Shown: piece by piece, positions 44,843 through 56,989 of the stretch
How the letters are laid out: every line of letters begins with the position of its first letter
Position numbering within the stretch: the stretch's first letter is position 1
Notes under the pieces: generated by a model
The model's database searches: none
Told to the model about the DNA's origin: nothing
The model's input: the letters and a program-made list of their open reading frames with translations, nothing else
DNA from: Adiantum capillus-veneris
Lineage: Eukaryota; Streptophyta; Polypodiopsida; Polypodiales; Pteridaceae
NCBI GenBank assembly: GCA_014529385.2
Contig: CM043960.1
Span: 120,219,043-120,283,042, forward strand
Direction of reading: 5' to 3'
DNA: 64,000 nucleotides
Program-made: the position numbers and the translations under genes

Positions 44843-45668
44843 CTGGTATCCTGGGGTGCAGACAAGGCCATATAATGCAAAAAAAGGGGTGGCCACAAGG
44901 GCGCGTAGTGAGCCATCCAAAACTGCTGGATGGGCCATATGTGGGCCCTTGTGGCCACCCTTTTTTTGCATAATTAGTCTATTGTTGCACTCCAGGACCC
45001 TGGAAAAGATGAGATGAACCTAAAATTGAACTTTTCAAGCACATTATGCCTTCCTTCAACTCAACTTACTAGTTCCCTGCACCAAAAGGGCAAATCACAT
45101 TGTACAGTATAAAAATCTAGTCTCATGCTGCATAAACATCTGGTTTCATCAAATATTAACATTCTTTCTATTATAAGGGGAAGACAAGGCCATATAATGC
45201 AAAAAAAAGGGTGGCCACAAGGGCGCGCAGGTGAGCCATCCAAAACTGTTGAATGGGCCATCTGCGTGCCCTTGTGGCCATCCTTTTTTTTGCATAATTA
45301 GGCTATTGTTGTACTCCAGGACCTTGGAAAGGTGAGATGAATGTAAAATTTAACTTTTCAAGCACATTATGCCTTCCTTCAACTCAACTTACTAGTTCCC
45401 TGCACCAAAAGGCCAAATCACAATGGACAATATAAAAATCTAGTCTCATGCTACATAAACATCTGGAATCATCAGCTATTAACATTTTTGCTATCCTAAG
45501 GGACAAACAAAGCTAGAAAATGCAAAAAAAAAGGGTGGCCACAAGGGCGCGCAGATGAGCCATCCAAAATTGTTGGATGGGCCATTTGCGCGCCCTTGTG
45601 GCCACCCTTTTTTTTGCATTTTCTAGCTTTTTTTGCCCCTTAGGATGGCAAAAATGTTAATATTTGAT
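44843..45668. repeat. Array of three foldback (hairpin) units
   Basis: Three hairpins with the same core, in which an arm ATGCA-A7/9-GGGTGGCCACAAGGG pairs with its complement about 60 bases on. Cores start at 44875, 45197 and 45520, a 322-323 bp period. The third is the largest: positions 45471-45668 fold into arms of about 95 bases with roughly eight mismatches. The first extends 44843-45003. The spacers between hairpins are direct repeats of each other. Core hairpins contain short GC palindromes (GCGCGC, TGGCCA). Confidence 0.9.
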
Positions 45669-46080
45669 TTAAATTTAACTCTTCATGGCCAGAACCACTT
45701 AACTTAAAACACATGGATAAACCGAAAAGCCAAATCACTATGGAGACAGTAGACACAACTCTTAATCATTTTGTCATTGCAAAGTCATCTGAAATTATGT
45801 GAGCCTCTACAACTTCTTGAATAGCCTCCAACGCTATTGCTTGCATTTTATACTGATTTCCATAGCTTTGAAGCACCTCCTTCACCGTGTGAGAATATTT
45901 TTGATGCATGGCCATGATTCAAGTGTTAAGTTTTTTTTAAAAAAAATTTAAGTGTAGATTAATGGATTAGATAAGAGAGAGGTTTGATGGTAGATTAGAA
46001 GTTTAACATAGAAATGAAGATTAGAAAATCAATGAGACATGAAAGATTGTAGTATCCGCAATGCCCCATAAATGCTTGCC
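45669..46080. other. No gene recognised
   Basis: AT-rich single-copy-looking stretch between the foldback array and a copia fragment. Confidence 0.5.
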
Positions 46081-46086
46081 CTTCTT

Positions 46087-46440
46087 TTATCTTTGTTGGT
46101 CTCGATAGTGCAGCAATTGTCTGCACATTTTCTTGATCAGTTGAATTGCCGTTTTTGGACACTGTGTGGCCCAGAATTCTACCACGTCTCTACCTGGCTG
46201 CGTGATCACAGAGACAACACCGTCTCTCGCGTGATCCACATGCAATGGGTAACCTGTACCACTCTTGGCACCTCTCGCAATCACTAGCGAACCCAAATGC
46301 ATCACAAAATCTCGCTCTCGTAGCGAAATCTGACATCCACAATCTCTAAGCTGACCAATCGAGATCAAACTCACTGTCAAATCTAGTACATAGCTCACAT
46401 GTCGTAATAAGTAAGATGCACCACTCACAGCTTCTAGATT
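46087..46440 (-). pseudogene. Copia fragment, protease end and pre-integrase
   Basis: Minus strand, one frame: SYLLRHVSYVLDLTVSLISIGQL matches the copia block rhVP.l..NLiSigqL downstream of the protease, followed by CGCQISLRERDFVM and GSLVIARGAKSGTGYPL, which corresponds to the segment before the GAG-pre-integrase domain. The neighbours on both sides are missing. It is a different copia family from A, B and the fragment at 38985-39848. Confidence 0.65.
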
Positions 46441-48180
46441 TCAATCGGCTTCGAATCTGTCTGGGCTTGTCTCACATGAATTTGTTCATCTCATCGCGTT
46501 CTTCGACCATCATGTGATGAGAAAAAAATCATATCTTGCTCGCATTCTCCAAAAATCAACGTGCAAGTTGACAATTTATTTAAAAATGATGTAAAACATA
46601 CATTTTTTACTTTTTTCTTAATCTACGGGCTCCAAAGAGCATTAAAACCATGGAATCTGAAAATACTCAAAGAACCATTGTTTTTTATTGTTTTAAGGAC
46701 TGTATTTCCTACATACAAAACTTTCCCAAAATCTCGCCCTAACACCTTCAAAAGTAGCTTCCAAGGAGTGCACTCGGTCAAAATTTGAAACTGAAGAAAA
46801 ACAATCAGAATGAACTCCTACACTGTGTATAAACTTTAGAATAACCAAAATTTCCTTCAAAAAAAATTTATGCTAAAAATTTGAAAATAGCCCCCCCTTG
46901 GACTCCCCACAATGATAGATTGTACAATCCAAAAACAATCTAAAATATTGACAGACCAAGAGTGCTCTTACACATCAACAAACAAAAAGGTCCAAACTTC
47001 TTCTCATTATCTTTGATAAACATACATTCGTGAACAACTTCCAAGGGGTAGTGCAGTCATAGTTCTTACATCCATTCCATGACATGGTATGCTCATGGGG
47101 TGACCTATCATATACAAATATCTCTGGTGGGGGTGCCTTCATGTTAGGAAAGGGTGTGCTGCTGATGAAAAGCTGTTGTATTGTCCTACTAGGGATCTCT
47201 CCATGTTAGCATAGTGATTTTTGGTGTAGTGGGAGCCACATTGCTTGAGGAGAGCTTTGTGCCACCGTAAAAGCTTCATGTTATGCCAGTTCCTTGAGCC
47301 ATTCTTGCAAACAACGCCACTTAACTAGCATAGTAAGAGGTCACCTTGTATCATGACGCATTAGAGACATGTTCTTCAAACAAAAATATGTATGAATTCA
47401 ACATTTTTAAGTTGTATAATAAAGACACTTGTTAAGTATATGTTGTACAAATTTGCAAGTATTTCCATCCAACTAGGAATAAAAAATCATGAAATATACA
47501 TTAGGATGAGATTACCCACCTCTAATAAGGATGGATTTGAAGCACCTACCTGCAAGATGTAACAAAGAAGGTTGTTTTAGAGTAAAAGTGGTGACACTTG
47601 ACCTCTCTAACCTGCACACATTGTTTCTTGTAATGCCATTGTTTTGAGCTGAAGAGCTTGACATTCGTGCATCCACGAATGCAAAGAAGCACCTGCACCC
47701 ATACACAACCAATTTCAATAGCTTAACAAGCCTACTTCTCCCCTCCCAAGATATTGAAGAACCATACACATTCGTCTCACCGACAGTATGATGATCTTGG
47801 GATGACCTTTGCTCACCCTCACGTGCGGCCTTCGGTGCAAACACCGCGGACAAGCAATATGTACACTTTTGTTGTGCGGAGTACATGGTGGTGGAGGCAT
47901 ACAATTTGTGATGTCCGTGAGCACCATGGCAGCTGTTGCGTAAGGAAGCAAAGAAGAATGAAAAGAAAGAGGGGGGAGGGAGAGGGAGAGGGAGGAACAT
48001 GGGAGGAGAGAAGGGGGCAGGGGGGGAGAGGAGAGAGAGAGGGGAGGAGGAGGAGAGAAGGGGGTAGGGAGGGAGAGGAGAGGGAGAGTGGAGGAAGGAG
48101 GAGGAGAGAACAAAGTTAGCCTTAATCACCTAAAAAAATTAGGATCCCTTTACACAGGGCCCATGCAAAGTCCAAATTTC
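46441..48180. other. No gene recognised; purine-rich tract at the end
   Basis: 46441-47520 shows no recognised product. 47960-48115 is an AG-rich imperfect (GGGAGA)n tract; the long minus-strand frames there are translations of its complement. Confidence 0.5.
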
Positions 48181-48186
48181 CCTAAT

Positions 48187-50681
48187 GCATGGGATTGCGA
48201 TCCATGTACCTTTTTGACATTTGGGGCTAATATTTGACAAATACATTCTTGATAACTAGAGGAACAACTTTGCCAAAAGGACCATGTCAAAAATTGAGAA
48301 AGTTGTCAAAATAGCCAAATGCAGAAACTAGTCAAAATTGCAGGACAGAAAGAAAAAAAAATTGCTTTTGAATGACAAAAACTAGTTCAAATTCAAAACT
48401 TTTGATACCATAGCATCCAGTAAACATGTTGATTGTAATGGTATCAAGAAGTGTCAGATTGGCTTCCAAACATGGATCGGATCCATGTACCTCATGAAAA
48501 ATCTTTGAAATTTTTTTTGTTGAGATTTGAGCATTACGTTCTAAGACATAGAAAACACTTTTTCCCAAAAGAACCATATGCAAAAAAGTTGTAAAAGTAG
48601 TCAAATGAGCCAAAATAGAACATTCTCAAAACTACTGCAGTAGACCGTAGAAGTCAGTCAGTTTTGGTTGGGCAAAATTGATCCAAATTGAAATTTTTCA
48701 TGGAGCAGGCTACAAACATCAGAAGCTATTAGCACACCAAAGATTCAAATCCAAAAGTGGTGGAACATGGATCGAGATCCATGTACCCCTTTGAAAGTTT
48801 TGGACAAAAACTTTTGTAGCATGTAGCAGAGACCATTGTGAACAAAACTCCCCAAAGGAATGTTTGTCAAAAAAGTTCAGAAAGTGGTGAAAAGAGCAAA
48901 AAAACTATCAAAAGAGGAAGACCCTAAAAAGACCTAGGGATTGACTTTTACCTAGCTTAAACAAGTTCCAATCACACAAAATCACATACCTAGCATCAGG
49001 AACCAAGGGGAGCTGTGTGCCAAGTTTCATTACCATCTGACACAAAGGTACATGGATCGTGATCCATGTTTCTTTGTCACAGATTGATACCATATTTGCA
49101 TCATAGCTAGAGGACATCACAAGGAGTCTAGTGGTCTTTTCAAAATTGAATTTGGATACCAAAAAGCCCAGAACTGTCAAGTACTCCGACAAAGTGCCAG
49201 AATTGACCTAACTTTCAACCATAGGTCCATTTCAAAAATTTTGATACCATAGGACCTCCTAAGCATGTTGAATTTGATGGTACCAAAAAAAAGTTAATTT
49301 GGGCTCCAAACATGGATCGCGATCCATGAACCCATAGTGAACTTTTGTAGCATGTAGCAGAGACCATTGTGAACAAAATTCCCCAAAGAATGTTTGTCAA
49401 AAAAGTTCAGAAAGTGATGAAAAGAGCCAAAAACTATCAAAAGAGGAAGACCCTAAAACAGACCTAGGGATTGACTTTTACCTAGCTTAAGCAAGTCCAA
49501 ATCACACAAAAATCACATACCTAGCATCAGGAGACCAAGGGGAAGCTGTGTGCCAAGTTTTATTACCATCTGACACAAAGGTACATGGATCGTGATCCAT
49601 GTTTCTTTGTCACAGATTGATACCATATTTGCATCATAGCTGGAGGACATCACAAGGAGTCTAGTGGTCTTTTCAAAATTGAATTTGGATACCAAAAGCC
49701 CAGAACTGTCAAGTACTCCGACAAAGTGCCAGAATTGACCTAACTTTCAATCCATAGGTCCATTTTCAAAAATTTTGATACCATAGGACCTCCTAAGCAT
49801 GTTGAATTTGATGGTACCAAAAAAAAGTTAATTTGGGCTCCAAACATGGATCGCGATCCATGTACCCATAGTGAACTTTTGTAGCATGTAGCAGAGACCA
49901 TTGTGAACAAAATTCTCCAAAGAATGTTTGTCAAAAAAGTTCGGAAAGTGGTGAAAAGAGCCAAAAACTATCAAAAGAGGAAGACCCTAAAACAGACCTA
50001 GGGATTGACTTTTACCTAGCTTAAACAAGTCCAAATCACACAAAAATCACATACCTAGCATCAGGAGACCAAGGGGAAGCTGTGTGCCAAGTTTCATTAC
50101 CATCTGACACAAAGGTACATGGATCGTGATCCATGTTTCTTTGTCACAGATTGATACCATATTTGCATCATAGCTAGAGGACATCACAAGGAGTCTAGTG
50201 GTCTTTTCAAAATTGAATTTGGATACCAAAAGCCCAGAACTGTCAAGTACTCCGACAAAGTGCCAGAATTGACCTAACTTTCAATCCATAGGTCCATTTT
50301 CAAAAATTTTGATACCATAGGACCTCCTAAGCATGTTGAATTTGATGGTACCAAAAAAAAGTTAATTTGGGCTCCAAACATGGATCGCGATCCATGTACC
50401 CATAGTGAAAACTTGACCTAAAAATTTTCGGATCGGTAGTGCATACACAAAGAAACATATCCCCAACTCCAATTTTGGAAAACAATCAGCAAATTTGGGT
50501 CACAAGGGAGCAAAACAGGTGGCAGACTAAAAACCGCGGTGCAGACATAGTATTGGGCATTTGACCTGTCAAAAAAAGTCCAAATCCAAAAAGATTTGAG
50601 ATTTAGCCGATGGACATAGAGTGCAACAAGCTGCCAAGCAATCAACTCCAGATGTGGTTGAACATGGATCGCGATCCATGT
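48187..50681. repeat. Palindrome-bearing repeat array
   Basis: Ten copies of ACATGGATCGCGATCCATGT or close variants at about 48187, 48470, 48765, 49050, 49310, 49583, 49844, 50117, 50378 and 50662, on average 275 bases apart; another is at 41288. Between 48811 and 50410 there are three tandem units of 531-534 bp, each with two palindromes in opposite orientation as judged by the adjoining GTACC. No coding function seen. Confidence 0.92.
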
Positions 50682-50784
50682 ACCTCAACCTCTAAATTTG
50701 ATGAAAATTGGTATATAAGCCTGCATATGACCTTATCTACACACTCTCAAAATTTAGGAAAGAGTCAACATTGGGAAAATAAGA

Positions 50785-51000
50785 AGGTTGGTAACATCCC
50801 AACACTCCCTATTGCTTGGTGTTGACCTTGGTGTTAAAGCCATTACAAGAGACAGTAAAGACCTTGGGACATGATAACCGACAACGGAGACCCTTGGGGT
50901 GATGTGATTACAAGTCAAAAAGGAGAGCACCGAGCGAATAGGAGGCTTGGTGACTGCCCAACTCTCCCCATCGCTTGGTGTTGACCTTGGCCCAGTTTTG
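50785..51000 (+). repeat. Pair of direct repeats, about 161 bp apart
   Basis: Two versions of a segment ending TTGCTTGGTGTTGACCTTGG / TCGCTTGGTGTTGACCTTGG begin at about 50797 and 50958. Non-coding; function unknown. Confidence 0.75.
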
Positions 51001-51124
51001 GTCCTGGCCTGTTTTGAGTGATGTTTCAAGTGCAGTTCACTAAATTGCTCTAACTTTTAATAGACAACTCCAAGTTGAGTCGGGTATAGCCAGGAAGAAA
51101 GCTTGGTTTCCTAAATCCAAACTT

Positions 51125-51560
51125 TTAGGGTACCCCAAGACCAGTTTCTAGAGACCAAAAAGTCACAAATTCCTGACTTTTGAGAGACCTTACCAAGGGC
51201 AAAAAGGGAAAATTGTTCATTAGCTCCCTGATGTTTGATTGCAGCATGAACATATGCATTTGCTTGATTTCCATCGCCTCAAGCACCTTGAACTTTGTTA
51301 TTTTGAGCTCTTGCTTGGGGTCATTGGTTTCCTCCCCGTCTTGGATGAGGTGATTGATTAAAGTTATTACCATTGTTGTTGTTGGGTGGTCCATTCTTCA
51401 CAAAAGGTGGATTCCCTGGCCTAAAATTTCCTTGATTTTGAGGTGGTCTCTAATATTGTTTGAAGTTCCGTTGAGCTACATATGGTCTTGGTCTAAAGTT
51501 TCTGAAATTTCAACTTGGGTTTTGGTTTGTGGCCTCATAATTATCTAATAATCTTGTATC
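51125..51560 (-). pseudogene. Probable retroelement gag remnant
   Basis: On the minus strand a Gln/Asn/Pro-rich region (RPGNPPFVKNGPPNNNNGNN, in one frame, about 51350-51430) and the segment QARAQNNKVQGA resemble the low-complexity C-terminus of plant retrotransposon Gag. Multiple frames and stops. The lineage cannot be decided. Confidence 0.4.
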
Positions 51561-51599
51561 AATTGGTGTTACAGTCGCGATAATGATGATAAAATAGAA

Positions 51600-52008
51600 G
51601 TCTATCTATGAGGTTTGGGTCCTGAATACAAACAATTCAAAAATGGCATCCATTTTTTAGAGAACATTCCATCATTTACAGATTTGGTGTCCTCATTGAT
51701 TCTGGAAGAGAAGGAACTTGAGGAAGACTCCTCTGTAGGGTGGAAACAATTCTGAACAGGTTCTTTTCTACAACAGATGAAGAGGACATGATACATGCCT
51801 TGGACGAGGCCGAGGAAGAGGCAACCACCAAGCACAACAGCAAAATAACAATCATGGTCAGAACACAGGTGGTGGTTGAGAAAACTTTTGAGGTAGGGGG
51901 AGTCCAAGAGGTCGTGGAAATGTGCATGCAGGTCAACACAAAAATGTAGTTTGTTAGGGCTGTGGAAGACATGGTCACTTTGAACATGACTGTCATAAAA
52001 ACTAATAT
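51600..52008 (+). pseudogene. Copia gag fragment
   Basis: Plus strand. LGPEYKQFKNGIHFLENIPSF followed by LVSSLILEEKELEEDS is the second half of a copia gag domain (LP.EY..f......f..l...Ll.eE..l). A Gly/Arg and Gln/Asn-rich linker follows in another frame (GRGRGRGNHQAQQQNNNHGQ), then a CCHC knuckle GCGRHGHFEHDC (about 51960-51995) with a stop just before its second Cys. It ends where the second CACTA begins. Confidence 0.68.
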
Positions 52009-52925
52009 GCAGCGAAACTACAATGCGTTTTTTAATCCCCCGGGGTCGCTAAAAGCGTCGAAATGGGAACGTCGCTATAGGCGTCGCTATTAGCATCTCT
52101 AAATAACGACGCTTATAGCGACGGTATCAGTCCTAATTTAGCGACGATAATAGCGACACTGCAGAACATTATATAGAGATGCCTATAGTGACGCCCAAGA
52201 ATAAATTTTTTTTGGTGGCAAGGAATTGAATGCCCTGCCACCCATCAACCACATTGAACATTGTTTCCAAAATAAAGATGCAAAACTGACAGACAAAAGT
52301 ATTTTGACGAAAGTGAATTGTTACAATGACAAAATTATACACATCACATGCAAAATCGTTTGATGTAATAGTTACAACACAATTGTCATTATTGAGAAAA
52401 ATACAATATCGTTGACCAATAGTTACAAAAATGACGTGCACACGTCATCATATATACATGCTATATATGACAAAATAAAACTAGTGCTAAACATATAGTT
52501 ACAAAACAATCTATTTTCTTAGCTTATCATTAAAATACAACAAATCTAAGAGAGTTAAGTGAAATATTAACCATGCCAGTGCGAATACTGAGAATGTCCA
52601 TAAGGGCGTGTAAGCTCTTTTTGCCCGCATACTCGCCCTCGTACGGTGTGGGGTCATGTCCTGTCATCGACCACTGTTCAAAACATACAAAGAACACGTT
52701 ATGTTAGAATTTAAAGGTACAATTATCCATAACTACCAAACCTAAAGGACAATGCAAAAAAACTTACAAAATCGGCCTCAAATGATGCCCACCCGCCGCT
52801 CCGCTCCCCAAGTGGTGCGAGCTCCCTGCCTCTACTCGCGCTTAGGCTGCCTCCTTTTGTTGCTTCCACTTGTCAGGATTCTCATGCGCTGCTTGCTTTG
52901 CATTCTTTTAATCTTCTTTGGCCAG

Positions 52926-54480
52926 CTAATCTGGCATGTTCCACCCATGCTTTATTGCTTTTTGCAATGCAGAATGCTTATGCTTGCAGTATTCGCGCAT
53001 CTGCACCTTCATCAGGTCTTCATTGAAGCACTCATCCCGAATTGACATAGGAAACTCGTCATGTAGCATGCTGATGACTCTGTCTTTTAATTCATTTGGC
53101 AATTCACTCCAGATTGTGGTACGGATGTCAGGAGACCAACATCCCTCAATGGCAACCGATAAAATAAATTGCAAAATATGTCTAGCAAAGTCCACACATG
53201 ATATGTTACACAATTTCCAATATGATATATTCCACTTCAAAATACCTGACACACTTTATGCCAGTCGTGTGACTTCAAACCAGTAAGCTTCCCTTCTTTA
53301 GTGAAACATGTTCGGAGCGAGTGCATTATGCCAGCGGACATCACACGGATTGAATGATCTCTTTTACTTTGTGTTCTTGGCCTGTTGTCAAAATCCATGG
53401 TGCTTTAGGGAGTTTTATCGATCCATTGGGTGCTGTCTGCGGCCAATATTGCTCCATATGATCCACATTTCTAAGGTCAATTTTGGCCCCCAAAGTACCT
53501 TTTTTTTCTGATGAGATGGTCCCACAGTAGATTACCCACATTCTTGAATATGTGCATTGGATCGAGCAAGTGATTGATCATGAGTCTGGGCCAATATGGT
53601 AACTCGTACCATAGAGAGAGTCTCTTTATCCTTGGGGGCAAACCATCATCACACATCTCCTTTACTCTAACCATGCTCAAGCAGACATCCTCGGTGGATC
53701 TCTTCCCAGAAAAACATCGTGTAACTCCTGATTCTCTCAAAGATGCGCTCGATGACCTTTGTAGATTTTCTTCTTCAGTGAGGGCGCCCACCGTGCATTA
53801 AGTCTAGGTCCACCTGTGACACATGCTTTGTATCTGCTTATTTGAAGCCATGCATGTATACACATGACAATAGATAAGCTTGAGAAAAACCAAGGTTTAT
53901 AGTGTTTAAGTTTGAGTATATATCACCTGCGCATTTTGTTAGTCCGGGATAGTCATGCATGGTCCACATTAGAATGCCTCTGATCAAAGCATTGTGTCGA
54001 CCTGTGTGTCGGCTCATATACACCACTTCTATGCCAATCCACAATTGTTGTAGCTCTTCCAATAGTGGACGAGGATACACATCCATATTCGTCACTTTAT
54101 ACCACCCCAGCATAATCAAGCGTAGAAACAGGTGCCCCTTCTTGGTAGTCAACCACGGGGAAATGTTGTAGTTGAGGATGACAACTGGCCATACACTGTA
54201 TGATTTTGACCTTAGACCAAATGAATTTATGCCATCCATAGCCAGGCCGATGCGCAAATTTTGAGCTTCCCTGACAAAATCAGGCCATGTGTCGTCTATA
54301 TGTTTCTAGGATGCACAATCTGCAGGAATCCGTAGCACACCATCCGAAGATCTATTCTCCTTGTGCCATGATGCTAGGGTGGCCATGGACTTACATGTGA
54401 AGAAATGCGTGATGTGAGGCAGTAGAGAAAAGTGTCAGAAAACCTTTTGTGGAATTTTTTGTCCGTGGAGATCTACTCGA
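52926..54480 (-). pseudogene. CACTA 2 transposase (Tnp2 family), core
   Basis: Minus strand, same blocks as CACTA 1: SYSVWPVVILNYNISPWL, MDVYPRPLLEELQQLWIG and RGILMWTMHDYPG in 53838-54257; GLPPRIKRLSLWYELPYWPRLMINHLLDPMHIFKNVG in 53477-53791; the TGLKSHDWHKV segment near 53255-53290; and a C-terminal piece 52926-53252 with KLCNISCVDFARHILQF. More frame breaks than in CACTA 1. Confidence 0.83.
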
Positions 54481-54799
54481 TATCTTTCGGAATCACATTG
54501 CGGACACTTCTCCATGTCTATGTATTCCCCTCTGAAAAGAATGCAGTCGTTAGGACAAGCATGGAATCGAATTGTAATCCATCCCCAAGTTTTGCAAGAT
54601 CTTTCATGCTTCCTCTTTGGAATCTGGCATCACATTATCAATTGGCAGTATGTGCTCTTTGAACAATCTACATAGCAAAAAAAATACGGTACACTTGTGT
54701 ATGTAATCTATCCGATCATTATACATCTATACTATTTTATTGAAGTAAACACATTGTAATAGACCACCTGAAAAGCGTTGTCATGCTAGTGTCACTCCA

Positions 54800-55300
54800 T
54801 CAAAACTTTGCCTGCATGTTGAGAAGAATCAAGAGCGCCTTCAATCTTGACACACGTGCTCCACCATACAATGGCGTATCGGCTTCACTTTTCATGTCAT
54901 CAGAAATAAGCCTTTCTGAATCCATGATCATCTCGATCATTTCATCGATCTCGGGGTCAAACATAGCCTTGTTGGGACGGTGGTCTGCATGATCACCCTC
55001 TGAGCTATTAGAGGCTGCATCTTGTGCCCTCATGTATGCTGCTTGATCAAAGCGCCTCCGAACATGTCTATTCGGTTGCAAGATTGCTGCATGTTGGTCA
55101 GCGTCAGAGTCCGACGTGTTGTAATTGGCAACAACTTGATCTATAACATATGGGTCAAACTCACCAAATTTGCAAACGTGTTGCAAAGAAACGCGTCTTG
55201 TCCGTCGCACAGTATGTTTGCATTGATTACACGGACATAAGATCCTTGTTGAGAGATAGGTGTTTTGAATGGACGGCCCCACATTGTCGTCACTACTCAT
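54800..55300 (-). pseudogene. CACTA 2 transposase, N-terminal part
   Basis: 166-codon frame from ATG 55300 (MSSDDNVGPSIQN), homologous to 23438-24010: cysteine pair LCPCNQCKH (one more Cys than copy 1), acidic middle, and SEADTPLYGGARVSRLKALLILL. It stops earlier than its partner. Confidence 0.78.
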
Positions 55301-55379
55301 AATGAATGTAAAAACCTTATAACCTGAACATAAATTTAATCTTGTATTGACATCCTCCGTCTCTTCTTCTTCTTCTTCT

Positions 55380-55431
<52 letters not shown>

Positions 55432-55799
55432 GATCACATTGTAAACTACCTCACATTCTCTAGTCATGTCCAATCCCCGCACACCTCTGTGTAGAGGTGC
55501 ACAGAGATCACAACCACCGGGTTATAATCACGTCTTTATTGGTCAATGATTATATTTGTGGGTACAATAAATCTACACACCCACGTCTACATGACAATGC
55601 ATGTAGTGGAAAAAACCCCTTTGCCTCTTCTTTAGCTGTAGCAATTCATAGCAGTTTAACATCTCTTCACAGCAACTCCTTGTTAGAGTGACATGTCCTA
55701 AAAACTCTAATAGGTTAGTACAGATAGCATGTATATGATTAAACCAAGTGAGCGCATCCGTGGAGAGGAAGAGAGAGATCACTATTGTCCTAACTCTAA

Positions 55800-56270
55800 A
55801 TTTAAACCGTAATCGTGAAGGTACACTAGATCTAACCTTAAATCTAACCTAGATCAAGCCTAATCTTAAATCTAACCTATATCTAATCTAATCTTAAATC
55901 TAACATAAACCTAAATCTAATCTAAGCTTAAGTCTAACCTAATCTTAAATCTTACCATAACCTTAAATATAACATATTTACCTAAATCTAATCTAATCTT
56001 AAATCTAACATAAATCTAACCTAAACCTAAATGTGATCTAGCTTAATCTCAAAATCTAACCTAAATCAAATTTAAATGTAATCTAACTTAAATCTTAACC
56101 TAATCTTAAGTCTAACCTATTCTTAAATCTAACATAAACCTAAATTTAATATAATCTTAAATATAACATAATCTTAAGTCTAAGATAATCTTAAATCTAA
56201 CTTAAATGTAGTCTAGCCTAATTTGAAATCTAACTGAAATCTAGCCTAACCTAAATCTTAATATAATATT
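55800..56270. repeat. Degenerate CTAAATCTAA-type array inside CACTA 2
   Basis: Counterpart of 24460-24960, of similar length and rhythm. Confidence 0.85.
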
Positions 56271-56304
56271 TCATTTCATATTTTCTCTATTTTTTTTATT
56301 TATC

Positions 56305-56362
56305 TCTCTCTCTCTTTGTTTTCTCCCCTTATCTCTCTCTCGCTCTCTCTTTGCTTTCTCCC

Positions 56363-56404
<42 letters not shown>

Positions 56405-56416
56405 TGTTTTCTCCTC

Positions 56417-56465
<49 letters not shown>

Positions 56466-56541
56466 ATATATCTCTCTCTCATTCTCTCTCTTTTTTTTCT
56501 TTGGAAAGCATCCTTATATTACATTCTCATTCTCTCTCTAT

Positions 56542-56580
<39 letters not shown>
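56305..56580 (+). repeat. (CT)n microsatellite block
   Basis: Several CT tracts (56305-56318, 56365-56398, 56420-56460, 56545-56580) between CACTA 2 and chromovirus E. Poly-Ser/Leu frames are artefacts. Confidence 0.9.
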
Positions 56581-56585
<5 letters not shown>

Positions 56586-56954
56586 TAATCAATAGCTAAT
56601 TATCCTAAATGATTTTCTCATGTTAAACTGATCATTTAATATGGGGAAGTGCCAGGGGAGAAAAAGCTAGAATATTGGTTAAGCTAGCAGACCGGCCACA
56701 GTAGGGATCCAAAGGAGGGAAAATAGGGATCCAAAGGGGGGGGCATCTGCAAAAGAGCCATGTGCAACAATGGGCTAAAAATACCCTAAGGTTCAGCCCA
56801 TTAAGACTTCCAAAATGCTAAGGTTCCAAAATTCAAAGGTTGTGTCCAAAGGTCAACCCTAGGGGAATTGGATGCTTTGTGTGTGACCAAAAAGTCTTTT
56901 CAAATCCCTACATAGGAGGGGGCGAGCCTTGGGAGTAGGGGATGAGATAGAAAG

Positions 56955-56989
<35 letters not shown>

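Larger units (their letters stand above)
52009..56330 (-). mobile_element. CACTA transposon 2, truncated at both ends
   Basis: Aligned by eye to CACTA 1: it starts at the equivalent of about 20592 (GCGAAACTACAATG), so the terminal 40 bases are missing, and its right side stops after TTTGTTTTCTCCCCTTATC, where (CT)n and then chromovirus E follow. Subterminal CGTCGCTA/TAGCGACG motifs remain at 52060-52190. Transposase pieces lie on the minus strand in the same order as in CACTA 1. Confidence 0.9.

Noticed and set aside
47512-48129. 205-codon minus-strand ORF
   Set aside because: Pro/Ser/Leu-rich translation of an AG-rich tract and no known domain.
48908-50229. Repeated 60-94 codon minus-strand ORFs
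   Set aside because: They repeat with the 534-bp unit and read straight through the palindrome; no sign of protein constraint.
48187-50681. CRISPR-like array
   Set aside because: Spacers are themselves tandem copies, the period is about 275 bases, there are no cas genes, and this is plant transposon DNA.
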